Positions 44,232 to 56,691 of a stretch of DNA of 64,000 nt are shown in pieces; within the stretch, counting starts at the first letter, position 1, and every line of letters begins with the position of its first letter. Both the position numbers and the translations under genes were made by a program. The notes beneath the pieces were generated by a model. It had not been told where the DNA came from. It saw nothing but the letters and a program-made list of their open reading frames with translations, and did not search any database. Source of the DNA: Rhizoclosmatium globosum (taxonomy: Eukaryota > Chytridiomycota > Chytridiomycetes > Chytridiales > Chytriomycetaceae); contig MCGO01000005.1 in assembly GCA_002104985.1 (NCBI GenBank), forward strand, positions 558,001 to 622,000, in the 5' to 3' direction.

Positions 44232-46930
44232 TCATACACCTGTTTGGAACCCAACACACATTGAATCTTCGGTCACGTTGTAAGTCTTTCCAAGCGAATT
44301 GCCCATCTTCTTGTGAGCCATGCATGTCAAATAGTAGTCAGGGGCACAGCCTTCAATATCAGATCGATTCAGCATATATGTTGGAAATGGTAAATTAACA
44401 AGGTCCGAGTTAAGGAAAAAGACCAATAGAAGCGTGATGGCGACACCACTGTCAAAAGCAGCCGACATAACAAACGCGTATTTCTTCCACCAAATATATC
44501 GATACGAGCGGATCACGTAGTTGATACCCAAAGCAGCAAAGAATGGTGTGATCAAGTCACTCCGCAGTCCACCAACTTGCGCTGGGAACACAAAAAAGAG
44601 TGGGACGTTCACCAAATGCCATGCTGATACAGGCCGAAGCTTGTGCATAATCCAAGGAATGAAAGGAAGGCAGAATCCAACAGCAAAACCATACAGAATT
44701 TTGGAGTAATCGGATTCTGGTCCAAAGAACTTTTGAGGCCCAATAGATCCGAAAATAATACCCTCAGACAAAAAAGTTCTGTACTGGACACCTGCAATAA
44801 AGTATTAAATTCGCGTCTTGAGCAACAACGCCAAAACCCTAACCTGTCCAACTCGACTCGGCCATTGCAGGGGAAATTAAAGTACTGAGTGCATCGTTTT
44901 TACTTAAAGGATCCGATGGCTTGTACATCCTTTCCGCATACAAATACGAAACAAGTGTCGAGACAACGGCTCCAAGTACAGATCCAATAAACTGGGTTAT
45001 GAAAAGAGATCGAGGAGGAATTTTCAAGTAGTGCCCCAATTTCATATCTGAGACTAATACCAAGCCTTGTGACATAGCAACTGACGATAGAGTTTTGAAT
45101 GTCTAATGGCAAACTTAGCTTGAATTGACCGCATCAATAAAGTAAGCCTACCATCACAGCCATAATGTCTCCTTGGAAAATGTAACCAGAAATTAGCTCA
45201 CTGACTGCCTTCAATTCAATTAATTGTCCTGAAATTGCTTGAATGATCCGAATGGCACGATCGACACCAAGCAGTAGCAATTGCCAGCAAAACCCAAACC
45301 ATGGCAGATTGAAGGAATGCTCGTTTGACACACAAAAATAGTCCAGACACCAGTCCAAGTAGAAGGGACAGTACCAGGCCTCTGGAACGACCGGATAAAT
45401 GTCCATCAGAGTGTTATGAATATCTTCTTGATCTAAATCTTCAAGCTTTGCTCTGAATCGGAACCACAGCTCGGGCCATACCATAATGCAATATGAACCA
45501 AGGAAGCAGAAAACACCAAGAAGGCAGACATGTACTCGAACGCAAAATATGTTGTAATATGGAAAGGTCCTTGTGCGTCGTATGCAGTGTGATTGAACAG
45601 TAACATCGACACGTTAGTTGTGCGATCCCAAGTGTAATATTCCAAGACATTGATCTTGAATCCAGAAGATTAAAATGTCTGGAGAATTAAGAGCAAATCC
45701 AAGAGGGAACGAGGAATTTGTGCCGTTGGGGCCTTGATTGTAAGATGTGCCCAAAGTTTGGTCACTAACAAACGCCGAATTGAAATAGAGCAAGGGAATA
45801 ACGACCCATAGGCAGAGCCAGAGTCCACAAAATTGATTTAAAATTGCCCAAAATGGGTTGTGATGGGTCCTGAATATTTTGTAAGATAAGCGACAATTCA
45901 AAGCAAGAGACAAACCGAAAGACGTCATCAAAGACCAGTCCAGCGTAAACGACAATAATCCTACTCCACTTTGAGCGGATCCCAAACCTGAAGAACTTGT
46001 GGTTTTGAAGATTTTCCGCTTCGATCACTGAAAAAACAGAGCACTGAAATCGCACTTAATAACGGGGCAAGGTAACTAGGAAGAAATTCCCAGCAAGCCA
46101 TAGCTGCAGTTGCGATCCAAAAAAACTTGTATCGGGACATGGGATATTGATCACTGACAGAATCTTCCTTGTTGTTGTGCAAGGAATGTAACATGGCAGT
46201 TGTAGCCAAGTTACTAGGCCAGAGCATAACTGCTGGTCTAACTAAATATCTTCGACATAAACCAGCAAAGGAGTAACCAAAACATGAGTGGAGATGGCGA
46301 AGACAATGCAAGATAGTAGGGACAAGTCAGTCTGGTGAAAGACATACTTCTGAATAATAATGTTCTTGAGAGCATATGGGGTGAAGCCATCGCTGAAGCA
46401 CAAATGAATATCAGACCGTGTTCCTAAGTAATGTTAATTGATCAGTCAGCAGTCCCACCCCAATTCACGCCTCCCCACCTTGTGATTAAACCGACCAGGA
46501 TTCATCCAGCCCTTTGGTAGATACGCTGCCATGAACTGGCCGCAGGGGTAGGCAAGAACTGCAGCCACGATTGGAGTGATAGTGAAAGCGTTGCTGCGGA
46601 AAGTGAAGATTGTGTTCCCAACGCATAACAACGTCCCAAAAGCGACACCGAGAAACGCAACTCGAAAGGTCAGGGCAGGCAGCTTAGGCCGATCGGTTCT
46701 CGGAACGGCGGCATCAAGGACGGCATAGACTTCGGGGAGATAGTCGTCTGTCTCATCGTCTTCCTCTGCTCCACTTCAACTAGCTCTTCGTCCTTGGATA
46801 CTAGTCCCTCAGTGCTCTGCGATGCATGCAGCTCCTCCAGGGCTATGCTTGGTCCGCCTGTACTTTACTCAATCAGTCACATATGACACAATGAGGAAAG
46901 CATCCCACCAGCCAATGAGCCACTTTGCAT
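44232..46930 (-). CDS. Oligopeptide transporter, OPT family (tandem copy 1, three apparent frame breaks)
   Basis: A first exon of 22 nt (46909-46930, MQSGSLAG) joins 46479-46857 and then at least five more exons to a stop at 44232. An acidic N-terminus (EEDDETDDYLPEVYAV) precedes about 14 membrane helices. OPT landmarks are LTFRVAFLGVAFG, FRSNAFTITPIVA, ASAMASPPYALKNIIIQKY (frame restored), MLWPSNLATTAMLHSLH, GVGLLSFTLDWSLM, SIGPQKFFGPESDY and QVGGLRSDLITPFFA. OPT proteins import tetra- to pentapeptides or glutathione-like substrates with protons at the plasma membrane. The frame slips near 46771, 46380 and 46278; each is one base, next to a G, C or T run. The gene lies 85 bp downstream of its paralogue. 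Confidence 0.88.
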
Positions 46931-47014
46931 TGAAAATTTGAAACTCAACAAACAGCTTATTGATCAATGAGTTATGATTTATTACTTGATATTACGATGC
47001 ATTATTAAGGGATA

Positions 47015-49371
47015 TTAGATCACACCCACACATTCGGGTGCATCACGGCTGACGTTAAATGCGCTCCCAACAACAATCCTCTGCTTCATGCAAGTCAAAT
47101 ACTGATCGGGAGCACAATGCTCGCCATCGGCAGGATTCATGGCCCAAATCGGGAACGAAGACAGTCGATTCTTGTTCAAGTTATTGATGTAGAATACAAC
47201 CAGCAAAGTGATTGCAGCACCAACATCAAGTCCTGCACTCATCGTGTACGCATACCGCTTCCACCAAGCTTTCTTGAATCGACGAATAAAATAATTGACT
47301 ACGATGGCAATAATGAGTGGTGAGATCAAGTCCGACCGTGTTCCACCTGCTAATGTTGGAAATGCAAATATGAGGGGAATGCTAACAAGATGCCAGTATG
47401 ACCCTGGATATACAAAATGCAAGGCCCATGGGATGATGGGAAGAATTAAGCCCACTGCGAAACCGATGAGGACTGAAAAGTACTTTGAACCGGCACCAAA
47501 GAAAGCATTTGGGCCGATAGCACCCCAAACAATTCCTGTACTCAGAAAGATACGATATCCGTTCGCAGACCATCCATTGTCGATTCCAGATACGAGCAAG
47601 AATCGACCATCCTCGGCTTGCCCGAACATCTCAACACTCCCTTTCGCAAATAGAACAGAAATTGCAGCGGCGATAAATGTGGCAGCTCCTTGAGCCATAA
47701 ACACTGTGCGTGGGGGGAGATGCAAATATTGCGCAAGTTTCAAGTGGCTTGTCAACGTAATACCGTGTTGAAGAGTGAGATAGGATAGGGTTTTGAACGA
47801 CATGACTGAAATAACCTTATGTGGGAAGAGAATCGCTCCTATGAACTCAGACATGAACATTAAACCGATTTCTTGGCCTGAGATGGCGACAATGGTGCCA
47901 AGTGGAAGCAGAGAGAAGAACCCAATCACAACAGCCAACATAACACCATAATATCGTAGCTCAAATTCGCCAAATTCACAAACGAATGCAGACGCCAACG
48001 TTCCAAGTAGAAGCAGTAACCAGTACCAAGAGGCTGGAACCATCGGATATTTGTCCTGATTGAAGTAAGTATGCATCATATTAAGTAACTGTGTGGCTCA
48101 CTAAATTGGCGTCCTCTGGTTCCATACGATTGCTTCGAGTGAAAATAGCCCTCAGCTGTGTCACGATCTCACCGCCATACCACAAATAACAATGCACCAT
48201 CGCAGCAACAAACGCAATAAATGAGCTTGCATACGTAACAGCAAAGTAAGAGGTCATTTGAATAGGCCGGTTGAGGTCGTAAAACGTGGAATTCAAGTTA
48301 TATGATGAATCAAGCAGCTCCAAAGGGTCGATTCGTGATCCATTTCCGTTAAACAATTCCCACGTATTTAATGCGAACCCCAATGGAAATCGAGAGCCAT
48401 CAACAGCGGTTGTTCCCAGAGTGCGATCGCTTCCAAAGAAACTTGTCTGCCACAAGATGGGAACGACTATCCAGAGCAAACATAGAATCCGAAGAACTGG
48501 TTCAACATGGCCCACAGTGGCGTCGTAATTGGATTGTAGTTGGAAATCAATGACCAGTCAAACGTGAAGGATAGTAAGCCAACACCGTATTTAGCAGACC
48601 CCAGCGCCTTTAAAATAGAAGGAGAGCCAGGTTTCCAGTAGGAATAAAGCAGAGCAACGACAGCGTTGACAGAATAGGCGCAACGTATGTTGGCAAAACT
48701 TGAAAACAGGCCATCAATCCAACCACAACCAAAAAGAATTTCCTCTGGATATTTGACGTATAGTCGATACAGGTTCAGTCTCATGCATCGCATTCAGCCA
48801 GCCACACGGAAAGAATACTGGGCCAGACCATCGACTTTGGTTGAACCAAGAACTTTCGCGCAAGGCCCGCAAACGCAAGTGCTATACATTGAGTTGCGAG
48901 TACAAACACGATAGATGTCATGGTACTCAGGCTGTGGTTTCCCAGGAGGTATTTCTGGACGACAACGTTGTCAAGTCCGAAAGGGGGTGTAGCCATAGCG
49001 GCCACGATGATGTATATGAGTGCATGCTGTTTGTAATTGAGTTTGTTTGCCAGTTTGAGAGGGTATACAACGATTGTGGCAGCTAAGGCAGGTACTGCGA
49101 ATGAGTTTGTTCGGAATGACAGGACAGTGTTTGCGGCGCAGACGGCACTGCCAAGAATGAGGCCAACTATGCATGTTAATGGCGTCATGCAAGCGAGATT
49201 CGGGTCATCGTCTGGAGCCATGGCTCCAGCAACTTCACTGAGTGTATCATCCTCGATTCCCTCAACAAATTCGTGGAAATCTGAATCCCCGTCTGGTGTA
49301 GAGGTAGCCTGCACTTCCGGTTTTGCCATTAGTTTCTGCATTGCTAAGGAACGCCGCCTTTGAAGTTGCAT
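47015..49371 (-). CDS. Oligopeptide transporter, OPT family (tandem copy 2, apparent frame breaks)
   Basis: This paralogue of 44232-46930 is on the same strand. From the ATG at 49371 it has an acidic N-terminus and then CIVGLILGSAVCAANTVLSF, NNVVVQKY-like DNVVVQKYLLGNH, VQPKSMVWPSILS, MACFQVLPTYVAPILSTLSL, KYGVGLLSFTFDWSLI and MTSYFAVTYASSFIAF. The last 350 residues (47015-48079) contain AIGPNAFFGAGSKYFSVLIG and LAGGTRSDLISPLI. It ends with a short lumenal tail (EHCAPDQYLTCM) also present in copy 1. The frame slips near 48714 (one T) and near 48795. The C-terminal signature CAPDxYLTCM shared by both copies is unusual and may be lineage-specific. Confidence 0.86.
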
Positions 49372-49515
49372 TTGTAAGGATGTTGATGATAAACGATAAT
49401 GTTTGTCAGCAGCACATGGGAAACAGGCACGCACTTCCTCAAACAATTTGATAAATAAATGATTTATCTCCCATATTTAGCAATACGAAACGAATTGAAA
49501 CCTCTGCTATCCTCA

Positions 49516-52500
49516 TCACTTCTTTCCTTCATCAGACTTTTTCACAACCGTCCACCCACAAAGCGTCCCCACAGACGTCCTCTCCAACTTGCACGTTGGG
49601 AAATAGTGCAGATTATTCTTGATACTCAAAACGAACGGCGCATTGTCAAAGCTAATGGTCTTGACTCGTACGTAGGCATTCTCCTCAGTCTTGGAAACAG
49701 CTTCCAAAAAGGAATCCAAATCAGGAGTTGGTGTTCCATTAATATGAGTGACCCATTGTGTTTGTCCAAGTCCGTACATAAATGATGGAGATCCTTTGCT
49801 TCTTCCAGAGACGTATACTCGAGAAGGAAGAGTCTTCGATTGGTGCAATACCGCTCGATGGGGTTCCTAAATACTAATGAGTCCTTCACGTCGCATATTT
49901 AGCAATAGTTTACCTGGAAGATAGCACCCGCCCACAAAACAACCCTCGAAGTTCCCTCCCCATCTAACAATTCCGTGGGAACCCTTACAGTCATTTCCTT
50001 TTTCGCCCTCAACAGGACAATATCCACAAAATCAGGCCACTCTAATCCAACATCCACTTCCTTTGTCCTCGTGATTGTCTTTCCATCAATGGACAAAATC
50101 AAATCAAGCTCCTTCAAGTACTTTCCAGTCTCTCCACCAGCTTCCACTCTTCGAACCATAAATAACTGACGGCGGTGCGCATTCGCAGCTTCCACCTTCT
50201 GGATCCATGCGTCGGATACACCCATATTTTTAGCTTGTGCCATTTGGACAGGTGTGAATTCAGCCGCAAGGCCACGGATTTTGATGGCAGGAAGGAAATT
50301 TGTGAGCGCGGTTTGTTGGAGTTGTGTGAGGATGGGTTTAATGACAGAAATGCCCATTCCCATATGATATTCAACGTCTCCTCCGTTTGAATTTCGTTCT
50401 CCGAGGAAAGAGAGCCAGAGACCCTGTACGCGTCCTTGAGAATCTGCAAGGATTCCGGAAGAACATTGTTGTGCGAGTGGTGTGTCGAGTGTTAACGCAT
50501 CTGTTGAGAGTGTTAGATGACTTAAGAATACAGCGTGACAAAGACAGAGAAACCAACCAAAGTTGATGGCTCTAAATCGAGGAGTAGAATTTTGTGGAAT
50601 CATAACCGATGTAATATCCGTGATGGTAGTCTCAACAACCACAGGCCGGAAGTTGTGGTTGAAGGCAACAAACGATACTTTGTGCCCTTGAACAAGATCC
50701 ACATCACTCAGAGCAGCAGAACGAACAGGGGTTTGGGCAATCAGCTTTGGATCATACGATACGAATGCAAGGTTGTGTGTGGGATGTAAGAAGAGAACCT
50801 TTCCAGGAATAATAATTGTGTCTGCAAAGGTGATGTGCACGTCTCCCATGGAAAAAGGCACAATATTCCTTCCAACTACGATAATTCCTCGTTCAGCATC
50901 AAGAATCAGCCCTGCCCCTTGTTTGCGTGATTTTGGATATCCGTCGATTCGAATTGGCATGTAGAAACTGATTTTCACCAAGGACTTAAACAAGTCTTTT
51001 GTGGCACCTAAACTGTCATCAAGTTCTGGGAATGTGGCAGTGAAGGGAACGATAGGCTGTGGTGGAACTGGGCTTCCCAGATTTGTGAAGTCCCAAAGAC
51101 CAGTCTTGTCTAAAAAACAAACAAACGACCAAGCGTTAGAAATGAGAGTGAATGGAAGAATGGAATATACCATTTCGAACAGCAAGCCTAAATCCAGTCC
51201 AATGCCTCTCCATGCTTACAATCACAATATTCACGGTATGAACATCCGCAATGCTGTAGTAAGTGACAGGGACTCTTTTACGGTCAGGGATTCCTTTGAT
51301 GGCCTCAATAAAGGCATCCAAATTTGGACAAGGTTTCGAATCGATGCTCTCAATTATCCAGCCGCGATCAGTAGCACTATCAAACTTGAACATTCCTGAA
51401 GGTTCACTGACATAGACTCCTTCAACGGCGACTGAGAATTGACGGGCAAGTTGGTAAGAGAGGTTGTTGACTTTAGCGCCACCAACTTCAACATATCGGT
51501 CAGGAGTACTAAACACGGGTCAACAACGAGTCGTCCGAACAATCAGCAAAAACTCACATGGAATGTAAATCGACAACTTTGACGGAAAACTCCATTGATT
51601 CTCCACCCCTTTCAATTTTCAAAAGAACTTCCTTTCCAACACTTTCATCCAACTTGGCTTCAAGTGGGACAAACTTGGTCATTACAACTCCATCCACCGA
51701 AATCAAAACGTCTCCTTCCTCCAGGAATCCAAATGCAGGACCCTTGGGCACAACGACTTCGCATACAAGCATTCCAATTTCTTTCGGATTTGAGGCTCGA
51801 ATCATAGCTTCTGTTTCGTCCTGAAGACCAAGTCTGCGACATTCGTCAAATGGACGGAAACTATAGGATAAGAGGTTACTTTCGAGGGTTTTACGAGAAT
51901 CAGGGAGACGTACTAGAACTGAGTCATGATAGAACCTCGTGAACGGGAGAATCATTTTGAAGTAGTTCGAGACATCTCTTTACGCGATCCAAAGGAAAGA
52001 AGAAATCTGTGCTGGCTCCAACACGACCTCCGGCTTGTAATGCCACCGCACGACCCCCAACTTCCAAGACTGGTGAACCACTGCTTCCTCCAGAAGTACT
52101 GGATGCAGCTTGAAGGTAGAAGTGTTGAAGTCGTTGTAAGATAATTCCCCATAATCCGGGGCATTTCGATCCAGACGAGAAATCTGACCACTCAGAATAG
52201 ACAGCTTTTCACCAGCATCGTTTCTTAAATTAGATGTTTAGAGATGGGTTGATTCTGATGACAGGAGAGGGGTGTACACACCCAACAACTTTGATGTCCA
52301 AGCCCACCTTTGCTAGCTCAGGAGCAAGGGCAATTTCATCCACATTCATGTATTTAATCTTCTCTGGGTCGAATTTGAGGAAACCAAAGTCGTGGACGGG
52401 ATCTCTGTAGATAGGAAAGACAGAGACCTCCTCGTGGTTATGGAAGATAGCCTCGCCAACAAAGGGACCTGAGCAGGCCACGTGTCTATTTGTGAGGATG

Positions 52501-52863
52501 ATTCCGCGTTTTGCGTCCACGACGAAACCGGACGCCTCGGACGTGTCGGCGTGTTCCGTGTCAAAGGCGGCCACCTGATTGACATCGTTTAACCAACCCA
52601 AACCAACCAAACCAAAGTAACTAAAGACAAAACAAAAACAAAAACAAAAACAAAACCTGGGAAAAGCGCAGAGAAACAATGCTCCGAATCGCCTTTTCGA
52701 TCGTAGTTTGCCACTGGGTCCGCGAGGGACTCCGCAGCAGCCCGGCCTCGGCGTCAATGTCCATGCCTGTCAGCGCTTCTTCGGATTCGCTGTCGCTCCA
52801 TTCGCTGCGTTTGGTCTCGGCGGCGCCAGCGTCAATGCGCTGTCGCTTGAGCGTTGGTGACAT
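49516..52863 (-). CDS. NMA111: Nma111/Ynm3 HtrA-type serine protease (two apparent frame breaks)
   Basis: Exons 52657-52863, 52282-52574, 51914-52223, 51558-51860, 51171-51508, 50558-51109, 49914-50500 and 49516-49866 give about 980 residues. The N-terminal protease unit has the triad His (LTNRHVAC), Asp ([11 protein letters not shown]) and Ser ([13 protein letters not shown]). PDZ domains follow ([19 protein letters not shown]). A second, degenerate protease unit and two further PDZ-like domains complete the layout peculiar to Nma111. In yeast this nuclear protease promotes apoptosis and degrades the inhibitor Bir1. Exon 3 is two bases short of the phase its flanking exons require. One T is missing near 52121, in [10 protein letters not shown] just before the active serine, and one near 51940. 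Confidence 0.95.
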
Positions 52864-53490
52864 AATGTGTGGTTGGTTATGGAAAACAAAGTGAAGAAAA
52901 AGAAAGAGAACAACGTCATCCAATTATCATGCTTTCCATTGCCAACGATTTGACTGTAAGGATAGTCACGGAAAAGCTTATGATTACTGTGCATCAATCT
53001 TAAATTATTCTACTTCGAGTATCCACTTCGAGCAAACTGAGACGTTAGGCAGAGCTGTACCAAAGTCACTCTTAATATTGATGTTGTCTCAGTAATTGCC
53101 TTCCTCAATTAACCTTTTTTCGGACTTGTATATCAGTTTCGCAGCCGCCAACCTAACAAGGCTCAACTGCACGATCTCTCTTCACTATATGCAATTTGAT
53201 TGAGAACCACTTTTCTTCTCACCATCAACAATGCGAGAATCGCAAATCACCGCTACCTGACTTTAGCGTCAACTACGTGATTTACTTCGCTTCGGAGTGT
53301 TTTGATTGAGAAACGACACTTTTCTTTCTCCAATCAAAAGAGTGTCGGACGTGCATTTCAAGTTGTAGCCGCCAGCCGCTGAAAGCAATACGATCTCTTT
53401 TCAACGTGGCAGAAAATGCAAATTGATTAGGATTCAACCCCAAAAAGGGTGGCAATCCATTTCTGAAAGGAGAAAAATCTCATTGCCAAA
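52864..53490. other. Intergenic region between divergent NMA111 and the CAX array
   Basis: 627 bp without a coding frame I can support. Two imperfect copies of an ACGATCTCTxTTCA...ATGCAAxTTGATT block occur (around 53170-53205 and 53385-53425). Between them is an imperfect inverted repeat in which TTTTGATTGAGAAA faces TTTCTCCAATCAAAA (53298-53340). The region must hold both promoters. I see no RNA gene. Confidence 0.5.
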
Positions 53491-54952
53491 ATGGACCACC
53501 TAGAACTTCCCACTATCGCTGTCAACCGCCAGTCAAGTGAGTTATATCAGATTGCATAGGAAAGAATCAAACAGCTGACTTGTTGTGATAGCGCTGCGCT
53601 CTGCTGCGTCGGGAGTGACAATAGTACAACAAGAGCCTCACAACACTGCCACTCACGCCCCTGTCACGGTCAGATCAAGTCTTCGAGCTCTATGGACCAG
53701 CATCTTATACTTTAACATTGCCTCATGTATCTTTGTGCCGCTGGGCATCCTGTCCCACTCTCTCAAATGGGGTGGGTGTTGACTCCTTTTTTTGCTCCGT
53801 TGGGCTTGTGAGTTCTAATTTGTTATGCTTACAGGTGATGTCCCTACATTCGTTCTCAACTTCCTTGCCATTATTCCTCTTGCAAAGATGTTGGATTATT
53901 GCACTGACCAGCTCTCAATGAGAGTTGGTGAAACCATGGGCGGACTCTTAAATGCGTGAGTATCTGTTACTAATCAACGTATGTCAACTGACACATCATA
54001 TTTTAGTACGTTCGGAAACGCCGTCGAACTTATTGTTGGCATCCTTGCTCTCAAAGACGGACTCCTTAGAGTTGTCCAAGCCTCCTTGATTGGCTCAATG
54101 TTCTCCAATTTATTACTTGTTCTCGGACTCTGCTTCTTTTGCGGAGGAATGTTTCCTTATTCTCAAAACCAGTACCAAAAATTTGATACTGACAAGGCCA
54201 ATGTCAACACTGGTCTGCTTGCAGTTGTTTGCTTGGGATTCATGGTTCCAGCTGCATTCGAGATGTCTTCCTTGAAAGAGCAAGTTGCAGAATCTACTCT
54301 CTCCATTTCTAGAGGAACCGCTGTTTTCATGCTCATGACATATATTGCTTACTTGGTTTTCCAAATGAAAACAAATCCAGACGGCCTCGTAATTACTCCA
54401 AAGGAGCGCAAGTTGGGGCTCACCGCCAAAGACTTGTTGGAACGAAAAAAGCTGGACGACGAGGAGGAAGAGGAAGAGGAAAGGCCCGAAACTTTGACTT
54501 GGATAGCATTGGCTGGTTTGATTGGCTGCACATGTATCATTGGTCTCTGTGCAGAATTTCTTGTTGGTTCTTTGGATGGTCTTTCTGAAAAAGCTGGACT
54601 TTCGCACACTTTCATCGGTATCATCATATTACCAATTGTTGGAAATGCCGCCGAGCATGTCACCGCCGTCAGCTCTGCCATGCGAAACAAGATGGACTTG
54701 GTGATTTCAGTCGCGGTTGGAAGCAGTATGCAGGTCGCCATGTTGATTGCCCCTCTACTTGTCATGATTGGATGGATTATAGGTCAACCTTTGACCTTGG
54801 ACTTTGAATTGTTTGAAACCGCCGTACTGTTTGTCAGTATTTTCGTTGTTTCCACCTTAATTTCTGATGGGCGAACACATTGGCTGGAAGGTTGGATGTT
54901 GTTGACGTCTTACGCAATCATTGCTGTGGCTTTCTACTATGTTAAGGATTAG
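53491..54952 (+). CDS. Vacuolar Ca2+/H+ exchanger, CAX/VCX1 family (array copy 1)
   Basis: Exons 53491-53536, 53592-53771, 53835-53955 and 54007-54952 give 430 residues. Eleven membrane helices are arranged as an inverted repeat, with the two ion-binding alpha motifs GNAVELIVG (c-1) and GNAAEHVTAVSSAMRNKMDL (c-2). An acidic Glu-rich loop (DDEEEEEEERPE) separates the halves. CAX proteins use the vacuolar proton gradient to sequester Ca2+. This copy lacks the final intron present in the other three: STLISDGRTHW is continuous. Confidence 0.95.
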
Positions 54953-55114
54953 CGGATTCATTTGTTCTATAGTTCATTGTTCCTATGTGCATAGTCCACT
55001 CGAAGTAAAGTTATTTGCATTTCAGTATCATTGTGTGGCAGGTTGAGTGAAAGGATCCAGGGATCAACTCCAATTTGGATTGGGTGCCCTTTGGAAAAAT
55101 TATTGCACAAACAA

Positions 55115-56591
55115 ATGTCCGTTGACGCCGCCGCCGGCCTTCCGACTTCCGGTACGTACCTCCACTTCACCCTCTTTGTACTGCCAAGGCAATTATGCCA
55201 TACTAACTCTAGTCGTAGAAAGCGCAGGTGTGTCTCATCACAGTCACAAGCGACAAGAACCCACAGTCAAGTCCAGTCTTTACAACATTTGGAGGCGGAT
55301 CCTCTGGTTCAACGTTGTTGCTTGCATCTTTGTTCCTCTCGGTATCATCTCGCATTTCCTGCATTGGGGTGAGTGGTAAATGTCTCTTGGGCTTGTGATA
55401 ACCAAATGAATAAGGTGACGTCCCAACCTTCGTCCTGAATGTCCTGGCCATTATTCCATTGGCCAAAATGCTTGATTACACTACTGACCAGCTCTCGATG
55501 CGAGTCGGTGAAACGATGGGCGGACTCCTCAATGCGTAAGTGAGGCACGCATCTTAGTAAGTCAGCTGACATGTCTTCCTCAGCACATTCGGTAACGCTG
55601 TTGAGCTTATCGTTGGTGTCCTTGCCTTGAAGGATGGACAGTTACGTGTGGTTCAGGCCAGTATTGTCGGATCTATGCTCTCCAACATTTTGTTGGTCCT
55701 TGGTCTTTGTTTCCTATGTGGAGGTCTCTTCCCTTACCGCAAGAACGGGTACCAAAAGTTCGATGCGGACAAGACAAACATTAGTAATGGCCTCCTCGCT
55801 GTCGTAACTCTCGGGTTTATTGTGCCAGCTGCTTTCAGCATGTCGCTCAAGGAGACTGATGCTCAATCTACGTTGTCGATTTCTCGTGGTACTGCTGTCG
55901 TATTACTTATCACATACGTGGCCTTCTTGGTCTACCAAATTAAAACGAATCCTGATGGAAGTGTTATAACACCAGCTGAACACAAGGCTGGCAAAACAGC
56001 AGAAGCTATTCTTGCTGAACGCGAGGTTGAAGTTGAGGACGATGAGGAAGAGGAAGTCCCAGAACTTCTGACTTGGATTGGTATTCTTGGACTTGTCGGG
56101 GCTACATGCATCATTGGAGTTTGTGCGGAATTCCTTGTGGATTCTTTGGACGGACTTTCTGCGAAGGCTGGACTTTCGCACACATTTATTGGTATCATCA
56201 TCTTGCCAATTGTTGGAAACGCCGCAGAGCATGTCACAGCTGTTAGCTCCGCTATGAGAAACAAAATGGATTTGTGTATTGCCGTGGCTGTTGGGTCAAG
56301 TATGCAAATCGCTTTGATGGTTGCGCCAGTTCTAGTAATGGTTGGATGGATGATGGGGAAGGAGTTGACCCTCGACTTCCAGCTTTTCGAAACAGCCGTC
56401 CTATTCGTCAGTATCTTTGTTGTTTCAACTTTGATTGCGGTAAGTTCTTGTTCAGTTATACCCTAGTACGACTCAACCTTTGCAACACACAGGACGGAAA
56501 AACTAACTGGATGGAAGGATGGATGTTGCTTGCCTCTTATGTCATTATCGCAGTTGCCTTTTTCTTCGTCAAAGATCATGGAAAAGAATAG
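55115..56591 (+). CDS. Vacuolar Ca2+/H+ exchanger, CAX/VCX1 family (array copy 2)
   Basis: Exons 55115-55151, 55213-55368, 55415-55535, 55584-56439 and 56493-56591 give 422 residues with no frame problems. It has GNAVELIVGVLALKDGQLRV in the first half and GNAAEHVTAV in the second, with a shorter acidic loop (EVEVEDDEEEEV). The C-terminus (FVKDHGKE) is slightly longer than in copies 1 and 3. A last intron (56440-56492) splits TLIA from DGKTNW. It is 162 bp from copy 1 and in the same orientation. Confidence 0.95.
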
Positions 56592-56691
56592 AGATTTTAA
56601 TTTTAATCAATAAACTTCATTGGGATGCAAGCTGGAACAGCAACAACAACAGACATCCCCATATCAGGTACAGCCGAACACACATGAGAAC

